From positions 83,417,877-83,481,876 of the forward strand of contig CM019063.1 of NCBI GenBank assembly GCA_009667805.1: a stretch of 64,000 nucleotides of DNA, given 5' to 3'. The notes under the pieces were generated by a model. That model searched no databases and was not told the DNA's origin. It worked only from the letters and a program-made list of their open reading frames with translations. Numbering within the stretch: the first letter of the stretch is position 1; every line of letters begins with the position of its first letter. The stretch is from Leptobrachium leishanense. Lineage: Eukaryota > Chordata > Amphibia > Anura > Megophryidae. Positions 40,538-51,779 of this stretch are shown here, piece by piece. Both the position numbers and the translations under genes were made by a program.

Positions 40538-42300
40538 TAATACAACAATGGTGAGCAAGCGTTTGAACCCCAGAAAAGCCAATGCCAGTTTATAAATTGC
40601 CTCTTAAGAAAATGGCAAAAGGAGATCATGTTTCCAAAGAGAAAAAATATATTGATTTTATATGCAATAGAACTGGAGAAAATCTGATCTCCAGGAACAG
40701 GATCAGGCCTTTTTTTTTTTTCCTTTTCCTTCCTCTCCAGGGATCAGAGATCCTCTCGAGTCCAGGACCTGCTGGGCAGTAAGACCCCTAGCTGGAATCC
40801 CGCAGTCGTGGTAATGACTTGCGGTGCCTTCCTGGCCTACTCACAAGGTGTGTAGGAGGTGGGGAAGTTGTGGCGAGTCTCCGGGTGCCTCTGCATTAAC
40901 TTGAGTCCCTGCCTGCTGCATATCCCACAAGCAGGCTGGAGAGACGCTGGGTGTCACTGCAGAGTCCCTGGCACTTGGAAAACCGAGTCACTGCTCTGAC
41001 TGCAGTCTTGTGGTATTGGATTGGGCCTTGGTATCGGCTGATCCTGAATACCGTGTGACTTGGACAGACTCGGAAATAGGGGTCTGGACATCCTTAGGCT
41101 ATAAAGCAGAGTATATTTGCTATAAAATCAGTCATTCATCAAGTTTATATTTTGGTGGAGGCACTTGAAGCAAGGCAGTAATTCAATTAAAATGCTATAG
41201 CTTGCTGATCTTGGGGCTGATTGACATGTGTCTATTGTTCCTTTAGACCCCCCCCCCCCAACACCATAAAGGCTGTCCTGTAGCAGCCGCTGCCTGACAG
41301 CCCTCAGGGCTTGGGTGAGATCTTTGCTTTGAAGCTTTGTCACAGCAGCCAGGGAGACCTATTCTTGCCATTATAGCAACTTAATTTAGTTTAATGGACA
41401 CTGTGTCCACCATGCCTAGTTGACAAGTAGTTTTTCTTGAATTATTGCCCCCAATGGCTAGTGACCGCATACAGAATCGCTGCATAACTTCATGGCAGTT
41501 TTCTTGCTGACACAGATTAGCTGGCTGCTGCTCAGATCTTGGTGAATGGAGCACGCTGGATCGTGAACGGATTGACATATTCCACACGTTACGGATAAAC
41601 CTACAATAACCCTTAATACGTGTAAGTGGATGAAGCAGTGCTTTGACTTGTTGCATGGAGAGAAAAGTGCGATTGACAGGTCATTTTCAAAACCCATCCC
41701 CAATCACTGAAGCCGTAAACCTAATTCAGCTCATTTTTGGATTATTCCTAAATGCTCTTCTATAGTGTTCATATGCCCTTTAACTTGATACATGAGGGCT
41801 GATGACTTGAGGGAGTTGTAATGTAGTCTCGGGGATGGGGATTGTCAGATATTTTGTAAATCCGATCCAGTATGTAATAAAGACCTTTCATACACAATAA
41901 AGGTTGTATTTCCAATCTGCAAGAACTGCTTTCATTTGTTTGACGTGTATTCTAATCAGGCCTGAAATGGCCATTGGGAAAAAATTGCAAGTGTGCCACA
42001 GGCCACCTGTAGGAGCGCATTGATCTCTTCTTTGGCTCATGTAAAGCCACAGTTTTCTGTATAGCCCAGCAGAAAGTGCCAATTACTAGCTTTATTCTGA
42101 ATGGGTCCATGTCTGAATCGCAGGCGGGGGCAATACCATCCGGTCTGTGCTCCGCTAGGGGCTCTGCTACAAGAGTTCCCACAATAATTTCCATTTCCAA
42201 TGGTTAGTCTCCAGTGGTCTAACATTGTTTACTTGACCACTTTTATCAACATAAGTTCTGTAAAATGTTTATTATGCTTAACGGGTCTTCTCCCCTAGCC
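40538..42300. other. Intergenic sequence, nothing recognised
   Basis: No long coherent ORF, exon pair or TIR element could be supported. A C run at 41250-41259 is the only low-complexity mark. Confidence 0.35.
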
Positions 42301-42304
42301 CAGT

Positions 42305-42445
42305 GATATGTGAACATTGGCAACCCACTTTTTTTTTTACCACCTACATGTCCCATGATGCACTGACAGCTCTGAGACTGACTAGGCATCATGGAACATG
42401 TAGCGCCAAAACATCTGTGGTGCCAAGATTTGCCATTACTGGCCA
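42305..42445. repeat. Fold-back repeat
   Basis: CACCTACATGTCCCATGATG and CATCATGGAACATGTAGCGC are inverted partners, with GAACATTGGCAACCCAC and its weaker partner further out. It resembles vertebrate MITEs of the ACTACATCTCCCATGATGC type. Confidence 0.5.
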
Positions 42446-42822
42446 AGCGCTACATCTAACCAGTGGAATGGCAAACTCTGCATTTTCACAACGACCTGCT
42501 ACTACACAGGATTTGTATCGGCAATGACATTTTGTTGTTTTGTCCCCCCCCAGAGATAATCAACCAAAACATCAGGGAAATCTAAAGAGGCACATAAAAA
42601 GACTTCTTGAATCTCTGAAATGTTCTGCGTGCACGCTATACTTGGGTTACCCCCTAAAAACATACTTAGAATTGAGACTCTAATCCTTTCCATTATAAAT
42701 TTCCCCTAAAAGTGGAGCTTTTAGCAATTTTAAGCTTTACATTAGAACTTGGGTTTTTAAGTCTACGTAACAAAATGTACATTTACATATAGAAACATTT
42801 TGCACATTAATATACTCTAGAA

Positions 42823-43004
42823 CAGTGTTTCCCAAACCTGTCCTCAGGACCCACTGAGACGCCAGTTTTGACAGATATCACCTGTGCTGTGCTTCAAATA
42901 CGATTTGCAGCTCAGTGATTGCAGGATTCAGTCTGAATTTCCCCAAGGAGATTTGCAAAATCTGGCCTGATTGAGGGTCCCGAGAACAGGTTTAAGAAAC
43001 ACTG
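42823..43004. mobile_element. hAT MITE (CAGTGTTTCCCAAACC)
   Basis: The ends CAGTGTTTCCCAAACCTG and CAGGTTTAAGAAACACTG are inverted repeats. The flanks CTCTAGAA (42815-42822) and CTCTAGAG (43005-43012) agree at 7 of 8 bases. The size, 182 bp, is typical of Charlie-like MITEs. Confidence 0.85.
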
Positions 43005-43464
43005 CTCTAGAGGGTTACTTCGGGACCAGGGTAGGGAACCACTGCTCTACAGATCAGATGTTGTTCCTGGGAGCTAGGACCATCTGCAGATATGTTTCTA
43101 CAAACCTCTGTATAACCAAAATCTATTTGCTATGACCCTTGAGCTTTATCCCTAAAGCTATTGGTCAATGTTGGCGTACTCGCTTTGGTGTCTCGAAATT
43201 CGACTTGCACCAAAGCGAGTACACCATTCTTTGGTAGTCCCAAACAGGGTACTTTTCTCTGTTTAAACTGCTCCTGTTATGCCATAATCAAAGGCGATTC
43301 TTTTGTGCACCCACATTCAGGCCACAAATTTAAAATTAAACAATATTTCACATGTGATTCCAATTACGTGATTTATTTTAGTGCCCCTGCGGTTGAATAT
43401 ATGTGGGAGAAACCCCACAGAAGATTAAAAATAGGATCACTAAACACAAGTCTGACGTACACCT

Positions 43465-43893
43465 AAGGCTAGGGTCAGACTGAGGTAGTGCGAACGCGCG
43501 TTCTGGCGCACTTAATCACGGCCGCACTAGCAGCAGATGCCGGGCAATGACGGCCAATATACGAAGTACGGTCGCACAAAAATCCGGCTGCGCAACGCAA
43601 GTGGAAAATGAACGCATTTTTTCGAGAACGTTAAACCACTAGTACTGACGTACAGAGTGCGCTGCGTCCGCTAGAGGCATGTGTGCGTGAATTGGAGACG
43701 TCAGACGCTGCTAATGTCCGGCCAACATAACGTCCAGATGCACAAAGTGTTTTATTGAAGATCCGTACAAAATCACGGATGAAACTGCGCATCGTATGAC
43801 CGCTATTGCGTATTCCGTGAAAAAATACGTCCATTCTTCGAACGCACATTTTCACGGACAACGTGAAAAATGCGTTAGTCTGACCCTAGCCTT
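43465..43893. mobile_element. MITE with AAGGCTAGGGTCAGAC ends
   Basis: AAGGCTAGGGTCAGACTGAG at the left and TTAGTCTGACCCTAGCCTT at the right are inverted repeats. The interior is CpG-rich for this genome (many ACG/CGT words). Relatives are at 46234-46710 and 58100-58975. The target duplication is not certain. Confidence 0.75.
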
Positions 43894-44829
43894 AGTCAAA
43901 CTGAATTACCCATTCCAATCCATTTTATTTCAGCAGGTCATGGAATCTCTCAATTGAGGGTTCAAGTGATTGACGCACTTGGCAAATCCATCGGGGTGGT
44001 GATGGGGAACAAGCATTAAAAAAGAAGGAACTATTCTGGATACATTGACTCAATACTATTCAACCTTTTGGACTAGAGATTTCGATTTGTCCCCTTTTTT
44101 GTAAAAAAAAAATTTTGCTGCTTAAAAATTACTGTGACATTTCCGCCTTTTTAAAATGACTGGAATCTTTATGCCAATAGTCTAGCTGTTAAATACTATT
44201 TGTACTTTCATCATAGACGATTAGTGTACACAAAGGTAAATCTTTAAGTACATCACTATGTATAGAGTTTTATACAATACGCTTTGTGTCTCTTGGTTTT
44301 ATATTTATTTGCTGACACAAAACAAGGAGTTTTTGGATATATCTCCGGTAGAAGCAGGACAATACACCTTCTGCCGCCTTTTAACAGTTTATGGCTGTGT
44401 TTTATCTTGTACGGTATTCAAATCTTTAGCAAAATTTTGGTAAATGTTGTATCATGGGCAAATCCAATAAAGGGAAACGGGAGATAATTAAATTTTGTTT
44501 TACATGCCGTTACTAAAAAGAGCAGCTTGCGTTTTTATTTGTAATGCACAAGTAATCTAGTTACAACTTATGCAAGTGGTCATGTCCCTTTTTAAATGAT
44601 ATATGGTGTTTTTGTCTTCCCTGCAGTCAGTACTGTCATATAAACAGCCTTTTCGTGACTTGCACACCTCAGCCAGGGCCCGCCCCCTATGCGGTAGACC
44701 CCACAGTGGGAAGCTTATGTGTCACCCTCTGCCTGTACAAGTACAGCGAGTGTTTGATATCATGTGGAGCAGCTACAAACAGATTTATCAAGCGGAGAAT
44801 GAAACTAAACCACTTTGTCATGCCTCTCG
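43894..44829. other. Intergenic sequence, nothing recognised
   Basis: AT-rich. No exon or element ends were found. Confidence 0.35.
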
Positions 44830-45316
44830 GGCGTAACTACCAGGGGTGCATAGGGTGCAACTGCACCTGGGCCCTTGAGTCCAGGGGGTCCACACTCACC
44901 GGCCTGGGGGCTTGCCTATAAAATATAGAATTCTTTTTTATTATTTATACTTATTTGTGAGTTTTATTGCTGTGGAGCTCTGTGATACAGTAATGTGCAG
45001 TGTGTATGAGTGTGAGTTGTAATGCTGTGGAGCCCTGTGATATGCTCATACACACTGCACATTACTGTGAGTTTTATTGCTGTGGAGCTCAGTGAGATAC
45101 AAATAGTGCACATTACATTAAAAATGGGATGGACTGACTGAAGAGGTCATGGTGGACCTGGAAAAAATGGGACACATTGTCTGGAGTCAACATTGTGGAC
45201 CTGGAGATGACCAATGCATGTTGACAGAAGGGGAGGACATAATATGTTTTGCCTAGGGTGGGGGGAGGGCCCTGTCGTGGTTTCTGCACCTGGGCCCTGA
45301 GGTTTCTAGTTACGCC
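44830..45316. mobile_element. DNA transposon with GGCGTAACTA ends
   Basis: GGCGTAACTA and TAGTTACGCC are perfect inverted ends. GCCTCTCG occurs at 44822-44829 and 45314-45321, which could be an 8-bp target duplication overlapping the terminus. Second-order arms GTGCAACTGCACCTGGGCCC and TTCTGCACCTGGGCCCTGAG sit near each end. The interior carries three copies of the GGAGCTCTGTGATAC module. Confidence 0.65.
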
Positions 45317-45947
45317 TCTCGATGAAAATGCAAAGAATCCAGGGCAAAGCTGCTTCTTACAGTGAGTCTGAAAAGTAGACACTCTCACCCCGGAACAGCC
45401 AGCCCCCCTATTTAGTGGAGTGTTCCTTTAACTGGGCAAGATGGGTGGCAGCAGTGTGTCCCAATTATTTTTTTCTTGGTGATTTTACTCACGTATTTGT
45501 CCTTCGCTGCTCTTCGGGTCAGGGATTCCCAAACCTGGAAGTCCCTGCGGCTTTTCTATGCAATTTGTGCTCCCCGTGTAGCGTAAGAAATGCAAAATGC
45601 ACACCGCAATGGGACTAGTAGACAGACATCCCAACCTGCAAAAACTATTTTCAGGGAGGCTGACCGCCCGCTAGCCCTACCCCATCCCCTCCTTTTGATG
45701 GGTGTTTTTTACCCTACTGTTTTTATTTTCAATTAAAAATAATTAGAAACCATCAAGATACCCCTCTGTGACTCTCTATATAACACACTTTAATCCCTAA
45801 TTCTGATGTTATGGTGTAGAACAAGGTTAAGTAAACTTCGCCTTCTAGATGTTTGGGAGTGGCAGAGCATCATGGGAGCTGTACTTCCCATCGGCTTTCT
45901 GTACAGCTTTAGAACTATAGTTCCCAAACATCTGGAAGTTACAAGTA

Positions 45948-46078
45948 TTTATAAAGCGCCAATAAATTCCTTAGCGCTGTACAATGAGAGACAGAATAAC
46001 AAATATACACACATGGAACAGAAGGAGGTAAGGACCCTGCTCGAGAGCTTACAATCCAAGAAGGCCAAGGTTGCTGAT
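45948..46078 (-). repeat. L2-type tail fragment (variant)
   Basis: On the - strand: TTGTAAGCTCTCGAGCAGGG, TTGTACAGCGCTAAGGAATT and GGCGCTTTATAAATACTTG. The same variant is found at 19029-19190. Confidence 0.7.
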
Positions 46079-46233
46079 CCAGTGTTTGCAGTATAAGCCT
46101 AACGTTACAAACCGGGCCTGGCCAAGCAGCCAAAAGCTGGGGAGACCAACAGCTGCATGTTTAAAGAGTAAAGTGTGAGTCAAAGGGGCCGATCTCCCCT
46201 GAGTTACAGCTGACCTCTCACAAATGTACCAGT

Positions 46234-46710
46234 TAAGGCCCGGTGTCAGACAAATGCAGTGATCACTTCCGTGTTGCTGCACAGTTTAACGTCCATCGTA
46301 GCATAGAATCCTGAGCAATAGAGACCCACACACAAAGTGCTTCCGCACCGAACTGCGCACGCACAACGCACGTGGCAAACGGATGCAAGTTAGGCAAGAA
46401 TATAAAACAGCTAGACGGACGCGCAGAGTGCGCCACGTCCACGTACCGTTCTGTGTGAGTGATGAGCTGTCAGACGCAGTGCATTTGCGACGTCCAGCAC
46501 CTTGACGCACAAAATGGCTTTTCATATCCTTTTCGAATTTGTATCGTTTTTCATACTAATTTTGTTTCCCATAATTCTTTTTTTTTCATTAATACATCCG
46601 TCAACAAAAACAGATCGTGTGGTGTCTACAGTATCTTCCGTTAGTACGTCTGTCTGTTGTGCACGCACGCAGAGTGCACTCAGACTGTGTTTGTCTGACA
46701 TTAGCTTTAG
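46234..46710. mobile_element. Relative of the GGTCAGAC MITE family, degraded
   Basis: AAGGCCCGGTGTCAGACAAA at the left and GTTTGTCTGACATTAGCTTT at the right are imperfect inverted repeats. The interior shares GCACGCACAACGCACGTGGC-like CpG-rich words with 58380-58720. It directly precedes the L2 copy. Confidence 0.55.
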
Positions 46711-48211
46711 AGATTCACTGTGGTCAAATTTCAAGAGTACTGGATCCATGAATGATCACTGTGAATACCGAAAATGGTGGAATGCATGCACAAAACACAC
46801 AAAAATGGCCAAAGCCCAATACTTCAATGAAAATCTAAACAATAACATATCAAACCCAATTTTTTTTTTTGGAAAATCATAAGTAACATACAATCGCCTC
46901 CCGTCCACTCCCAACCGACTGCTGCCAAAGTAAACAACCAAACCCTGCAACACCCCATAGATGTTGCAAATGCCTTTAATAATTATTTTGTTGGATGTGC
47001 CACCACCCTGATTGCTAAACTAGCAAATGACATGCAATCAGAAAGGCCCCTCTAACTGTGCAAAGACCCTGTATCAAAGAGAAACTCCGTTTTCGACCAG
47101 TGCCTGTCAGTGCCATTACTAAACTTCTCCGTAATCACAAAATGAAACACCAGTCTGGACCTAATCAAATCCCAGCAATGCTGCTGAAAATCAGCGCGCC
47201 GGCAATTGCAAAACCTGTCACAACCCTAATCAATGAATCACTGGCGACTGGTTACATACCCAAACTCTGGAAGACTGCAAGTGGTACCTATCCATAAAAG
47301 TGGAAACAGTACTTTGGTATCCAACTACCGCCCGATATCATTGTTTACTGTAATGTCAAAAATTTTGGAAAAATGTGTCTGCACGCAATTACGTGATTAT
47401 TATCAATATTGGAACTATTTAACCCCGGATCAATCGGGCTTTCGTCCAAATCACTCAACTACAACCGCCCTTTTAAAAGTTTGCAATGATATCCAAGCTG
47501 GCATGGAACAAGGAAACCTAATTTGAGCCATCTTCCTTGATTTTGCCAAAGCCTTTGACACAGTAGACCATGGCATCTTATTACAAAAGCTTAAAAACTC
47601 CGGTATTGGTGATCGCACACTAAACTAGTTTCAATCATATGTGTCTGATCGGTCACAATATGTGTCCATTTCTGACAGCACTTCCCTCCCCCTTCCAGTC
47701 ACGTGCGGTGTACCCCAAGGCTCAATACTTGGCCCCCTGCTATTCACGATATTCATAAATGATCTACCTAACATCTGCAAAGCCTCAACTGTACACATGT
47801 ACGCAGATGACACCGTAATCTATACCAGCAAACCAAATCTCCCGCGGCTGGAGGCCGTGCTGCAAGACCAATTCACAGAGGTAGAAAAGTGGATCAGAGA
47901 TAACAAACCTTTTCTAAATACTGACAAAACTGTAACAATGCTCTTTGGAACAGCACCTAAACTACACAAATTGCAAATACCCCATCTATGTGTCAGGACA
48001 AAATCAACTGGCACGCTGACCACAGTCCCTTCTCTCAGACATCTAGGTATGTGGTTAGACCCAAATATATCCTTTGGCCCCCACATCCAAAAACTCATCT
48101 AAACTTTACCCCAAACTAGGTGCCCTGAACAGAAACAAATCCTGCCTGAGCCCCGCGGTAAGAAAGATTGTACAACAAATGCTTATGCCGGCTATTGAAC
48201 ACGGAGATGTA

Positions 48212-49111
48212 CAGGATTATTCAAAGAGATCCGAATGGCTGTCGAAAGGGAACCAAAGCGAATGCTGAAAATCAGCGTTCGGTTGCCTTTCTTGGCCATT
48301 CGGCTATCCAGAGAGCAGGCAATTTGCCAAATCCTGGCGAATTGCCTGCACATACGGTGCCTGTTCGGTGCCTGTTCGAGGGCAGTGAATCCACAAAGAG
48401 AAGCAATGCTTTGGCTATTCAGAAAGCAAAAGCCACCAGTGAAAAGTTGTCGAATTGCCCTGCCATTCGTAGGTTTCATGCAGCAGATTTATTCAGGCGA
48501 ATCCCATAGGCTTCAATGTTAAAAATATTCCCGTTTTAATTCAATATCTAATAGACCGTTGATTATAATATTCTGCAGTAAAGAGTCTTTTTATTTATAG
48601 ATTTTTTTTGATATTTTAAGCATTTTTCGGGATTTTTTTTTTTTTTTTTAAGTTTACTTATTTTTTCTGTAACAGCCCTTTTTATTATCATTCCCTGGAC
48701 CTCTTATGTAAATTTCAGACATTTTCTCTCAGTAGTTTCTTTGCAAACAGCGTTTCACTTTCACACATTCAAGCAAACTGTTTTTTTTTTTATTTATTCA
48801 CTCCATTCTTCTGCGGTGTCGGCTTTTTCCGGTGGCTGCGCTGCGTGTGATCAGCTCCTGCTTGGGTTTTTCCACGTTTTCGGCTGGGTTAATCCAGATG
48901 TTTTTGCGGGTTTTCGGTGTGCCTTCGCCGGGCTTTGCGGTGAGATTTCGGCAGGTTTGCGGCGACTTTTCCCTGCAATTCTGCGGCCCTGTGGTGCTTA
49001 CTGAATACACCGCAGGGTGGCCGAAATGGGATTGCCAAATCGTACTGAATTGAAGAGAACGAAAAGTCACCGAATGTGCGGTGGCTTTTCGATTCTCTTT
49101 GAATAACCCTG
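48212..49111. mobile_element. Palindrome-ended non-autonomous element, copy 1 (3-bp GTA target duplication)
   Basis: CAGGATTATTCAAAGAG at the left and CTCTTTGAATAACCCTG at the right, flanked by GTA (48209-48211 and 49112-49114). Removal of the 900 bp and one GTA leaves the L2 reading frame continuous across the site. Internal features are hairpins (GAAAATCAGCGTTCGGTTGC) and T runs. A - strand open frame (48798-49139) has a counterpart in copy 2. No recognisable transposase. Confidence 0.88.
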
Positions 49112-49532
49112 GTAGTGTATGCAGCCGCCCCGCGAACACAACTCCAGAAACTTACTACATTCTACAAGTCGTTCTGCCGCTTTGTGCTACAATGTAACTA
49201 CATGACTCAAAAGAGCTAAACTGGCCGTCGCACCCTTCACCTTTCCAACCTGGTGTTTAAGAGCTTTTCTGGGAAGCTGCCACCCTACCTGAATAGTCTG
49301 CTTCCCCAGCAGTTCCCTCATCCTATAACCTCTGATCCAGGACCAGCACCTTACTTGCAATACCAAAATACAAAAAGAAAGTGGCTGATCCTCATTTTCC
49401 TACAGAGCACCACAATAATGGAATAACCTCCCAGACACCATCAAATCTTCCCCCAGTCTAAAGTCACTTAAGAGCTCCATATTAACATACCTCAATACAG
49501 CATATAAAAAGCACTTGTAAACATGTAACATA

Positions 49533-50406
49533 CAGGGTTATTCAAAGAGAATCGAAAAGTCACCGCACGTTCTGTGACTTTTCATCCTCTTCAATTCGGT
49601 GCGATTTGGCGATCCCATTTCGGCGACCCTGCGGTGTATTCAGCAAACACCACAGGGCCGTCGTAGTGCAGGGAAAAGCCACCACAAACCCGAAGAAACA
49701 CTCACCGCAAAACCCAGTGAACGCACACCGAAACCCACAAAAACATCTGGATTAACCCCGCAGAACACACCGGAGAAACCCAAGCAGCCGCCGATCACAG
49801 CGCAGAGCAGCCGCCGGAAAAACCCAACACCACAGACGAATGGAGTGAACAAAAAAACAGTACGCTTGAATGTTTGAAAAGTGAAAGGCTGTTTGCAAAG
49901 AAACTACAGAACAAAAATGTCTGAAATTTACATATAAGGTCCAATGAATGATAATAAAAAGGGCTGTTACGGAAAAAAAGGAAAAAATTTTCGCAAAGAA
50001 ATCCCAAAAAATGCCTATAATATCCTAAAAAAAATCTTTAACTAAAGAGACTTTTTAATGCAGAATATTATAATCAACAGTTTATTAGATATTGAATTAA
50101 AACCGGAATATTTTCAACATTGAAGCCTATGGGATTCACCCGAACAAAACCACTGAACAGCAGGGCAATTCGGCAACTTTTCACTGCTGGTTTGTGTTCT
50201 CTGCATAGACGAAGCATTGCTTCTCTATGGGGATTCACTGCCCTCAAACAGGCACCGAACAGGCACTGTATGTGCAGGCAATTCGCCAACATTTGGCTAA
50301 CTGCCTGCTCTCTGAATAGCCGAATGGCCAGGAAAGGTAACCGTACCCTGAATTTCACTGTTCGGTTACCTTTCGGCCACAATTCGGATCTCTTTGAATA
50401 ACCCTG
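49533..50406. mobile_element. Palindrome-ended non-autonomous element, copy 2, opposite orientation (ATA target duplication)
   Basis: CAGGGTTATTCAAAGAG at the left and CTCTTTGAATAACCCTG at the right, flanked by ATA (49530-49532 and 50407-50409). The internal order is the reverse complement of copy 1: the GTTCGGTTACCTTT block is at the right end here and at the left end in copy 1. It lies only 421 bp from copy 1, in the same L2 element. Confidence 0.88.
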
Positions 50407-50689
50407 ATAATGACTATATTCATTTTCTGTTAATATGTATATATGTGCTGTTTTTTTTTTTTTTTAAATATCTTGCATTTTTATTACTTTGTATTTCTGT
50501 AACACTTCAATGTTCTTGAACCCAGGACATACTTGAAAACGAGAGAAATCTCAATGTATCCTTCCTGGTAAAATCCTTTATAAATAAATTCTGGGAGTTG
50601 TAGTTCTGATGGAAAGCACGTCAGTCCTGACTTTTCTAATTAAAAATGGACTGTGGTTTTCCAATCTCAAAGTATAGCAGCCGCGCCCT

Positions 50690-51020
50690 GGCATGTCTTC
50701 CTGGATCCTGCAGCCTCCTTCATATTACAGTTTAGTGAATGAGCCCCTAAGGCGCACCTGGTGGGGGAGGGCAGTGCTGCGTTATATACTAGGTACGCAG
50801 TAATGGCATTGATAGCATCCCGCCCCCCTCATCCTTACTGCCCGCCAACCGCACCAATGGAGACTCCCTGCACACAGGATGTAACGCGCTCCGTGATTGG
50901 ACATGGTGCCTACATTCCTTGAGTTGACTACAAGCTTCCACCCCATTGGTTTTCCCGCATCTTGCTTCCTGGTCGTGCTACGTGTTGTGTTAGTTACCAA
51001 TCCCCTGCTTTAGTCTATGT
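50690..51020 (+). promoter_or_regulatory. Candidate promoter of a downstream gene
   Basis: Non-repetitive, moderately GC-rich sequence with three CCAAT boxes (ACCAATGG about 50863, the inverse GATTGG about 50896, the inverse CATTGG about 50943) and a CCCGCCCCCC GC-box at 50819. This spacing is common in TATA-less housekeeping promoters. It sits about 12 kb downstream of the ZFYVE16 3' end. No transcript evidence is available from sequence alone. Confidence 0.35.
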
Positions 51021-51109
51021 GTTTTCAGTTGTCACGTGAGGGAGGGAGAGAGATTTTCTATTTCTATGTAGCTTTGTATAATAATTGGGTCTGCAGATCA
51101 TCCTCTCTT

Positions 51110-51521
51110 TAGGGTGGGCCAGGGTCTGTAGTGTACCCTCCTGCCTTTGCATGGGCAGGGTCTGTAGTGTACCCTCCTGCCTTTGCATGGGCAGGGTCTG
51201 TAGTGTACCCTCCTGCCTTTGCATGGGCAGGGTCTGTAGTGTACCCTCCTGCCTTTGCATGGGCAGGGTCTGTAGTGTACCCTCCTGCCTTTGCATGGGC
51301 AGGGTCTGTAGTGTACCCTCCTGCCTTTGCATGGGCAGGGTCTGTAGTGTACCCTCCTGTCTTTGCATGGGCTGGGTCTGTAGTGTACCCTCCTGCCTTT
51401 GCATGGGCTGGGTCTGTAGTGTACCCTCCTGCCTTTGCATGGGCTGGGTCTGTAGTGTACCCTCCTGCCTTTGCATGGGCTGGGTCTGTAGTGTACCCTC
51501 CTGCCTTTGCATGGTCAGGGA
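51110..51521. repeat. 36-bp minisatellite, about 11 copies
   Basis: The unit GGGTCTGTAGTGTACCCTCC followed by TGCCTTTGCATGGGCA repeats head to tail with only a few substitutions (TGCC to TGTC once; GGGCAG to GGGCTG in the last copies). Because 36 is a multiple of three, three long frames stay open across it on both strands (such as VVYPPAFAWAGS). These are by-products, not genes. Confidence 0.95.
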
Positions 51522-51641
51522 CTGTAGTTGCCTTCTCCTAGTTTTGAATGTTCAGGGTCCGGGCTTGTAGTTTCCCTCCTCTATCTCTGTATGCTCAGGA
51601 TCCGGGCCTGTAGTTACCCCTTGCTCCTTTTGTTCCTTGCA

Positions 51642-51708
51642 GCTGGTGCTGTTGTTTGGCTGTTGAGCAGGGCAGACCTGGCAGGCAGCGCTATGGAGAG
51701 GACGCAGG
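51642..51708 (+). CDS. Candidate start exon of a second gene (MERTQ...)
   Basis: TTGCTCCTTTTGTTCCTTGCAG is an excellent acceptor ending at 51641, and CGCAGG|GTAAGT is a consensus donor after 51708. The 67-nt exon contains ATG at 51693 (M-E-R-T-Q then a split codon). The same frame is open upstream to an ATG at 51591 through a hydrophobic run (LLLLFLAAGAVVWLL). If the acceptor is not used, a signal anchor would be encoded. By mammalian gene order (memory) FAM151B is a candidate, but I cannot match the residues. Confidence 0.3.
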
Positions 51709-51779
51709 GTAAGTTCTAGCAGGCCTGTGTCTCCATATAGGAGAGTGCATAGAGGTGTAGTTGATTGAAGCTGATTCTA

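Larger units (their letters stand above)
46745..50590 (+). pseudogene. L2-clade LINE interrupted by two palindromic elements
   Basis: Reverse-transcriptase motifs run in order: VTTLINESLATGYIPKLWK, VPIHKSGNSTLVSNYRPISL, LTPDQSGFRPNHSTTTALL, IFLDFAKAFDTVDHGILL (preceded by an in-frame stop), CGVPQGSILGPLLFTIFIND, catalytic MYADDTVIYTS at about 47800, and LRHLGMWLDPNISFGPHI. After the first insertion the frame resumes with VYAAAPRTQLQKLTTFYKS. After the second comes the 3' tail CCCAGGACATACTTGAAAAC (50522). In-frame TGA and TAG codons and frameshifts make it dead. Confidence 0.85.

Noticed and set aside
51110..51521. Possible CRISPR array
   Set aside because: The repeats are head to tail without unique spacers, and the genome is clearly eukaryotic.
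51015..51570. Long open frames on both strands across the 36-bp repeat
   Set aside because: They follow from a repeat unit divisible by three without stops. The residues repeat every 12 and have no domain.
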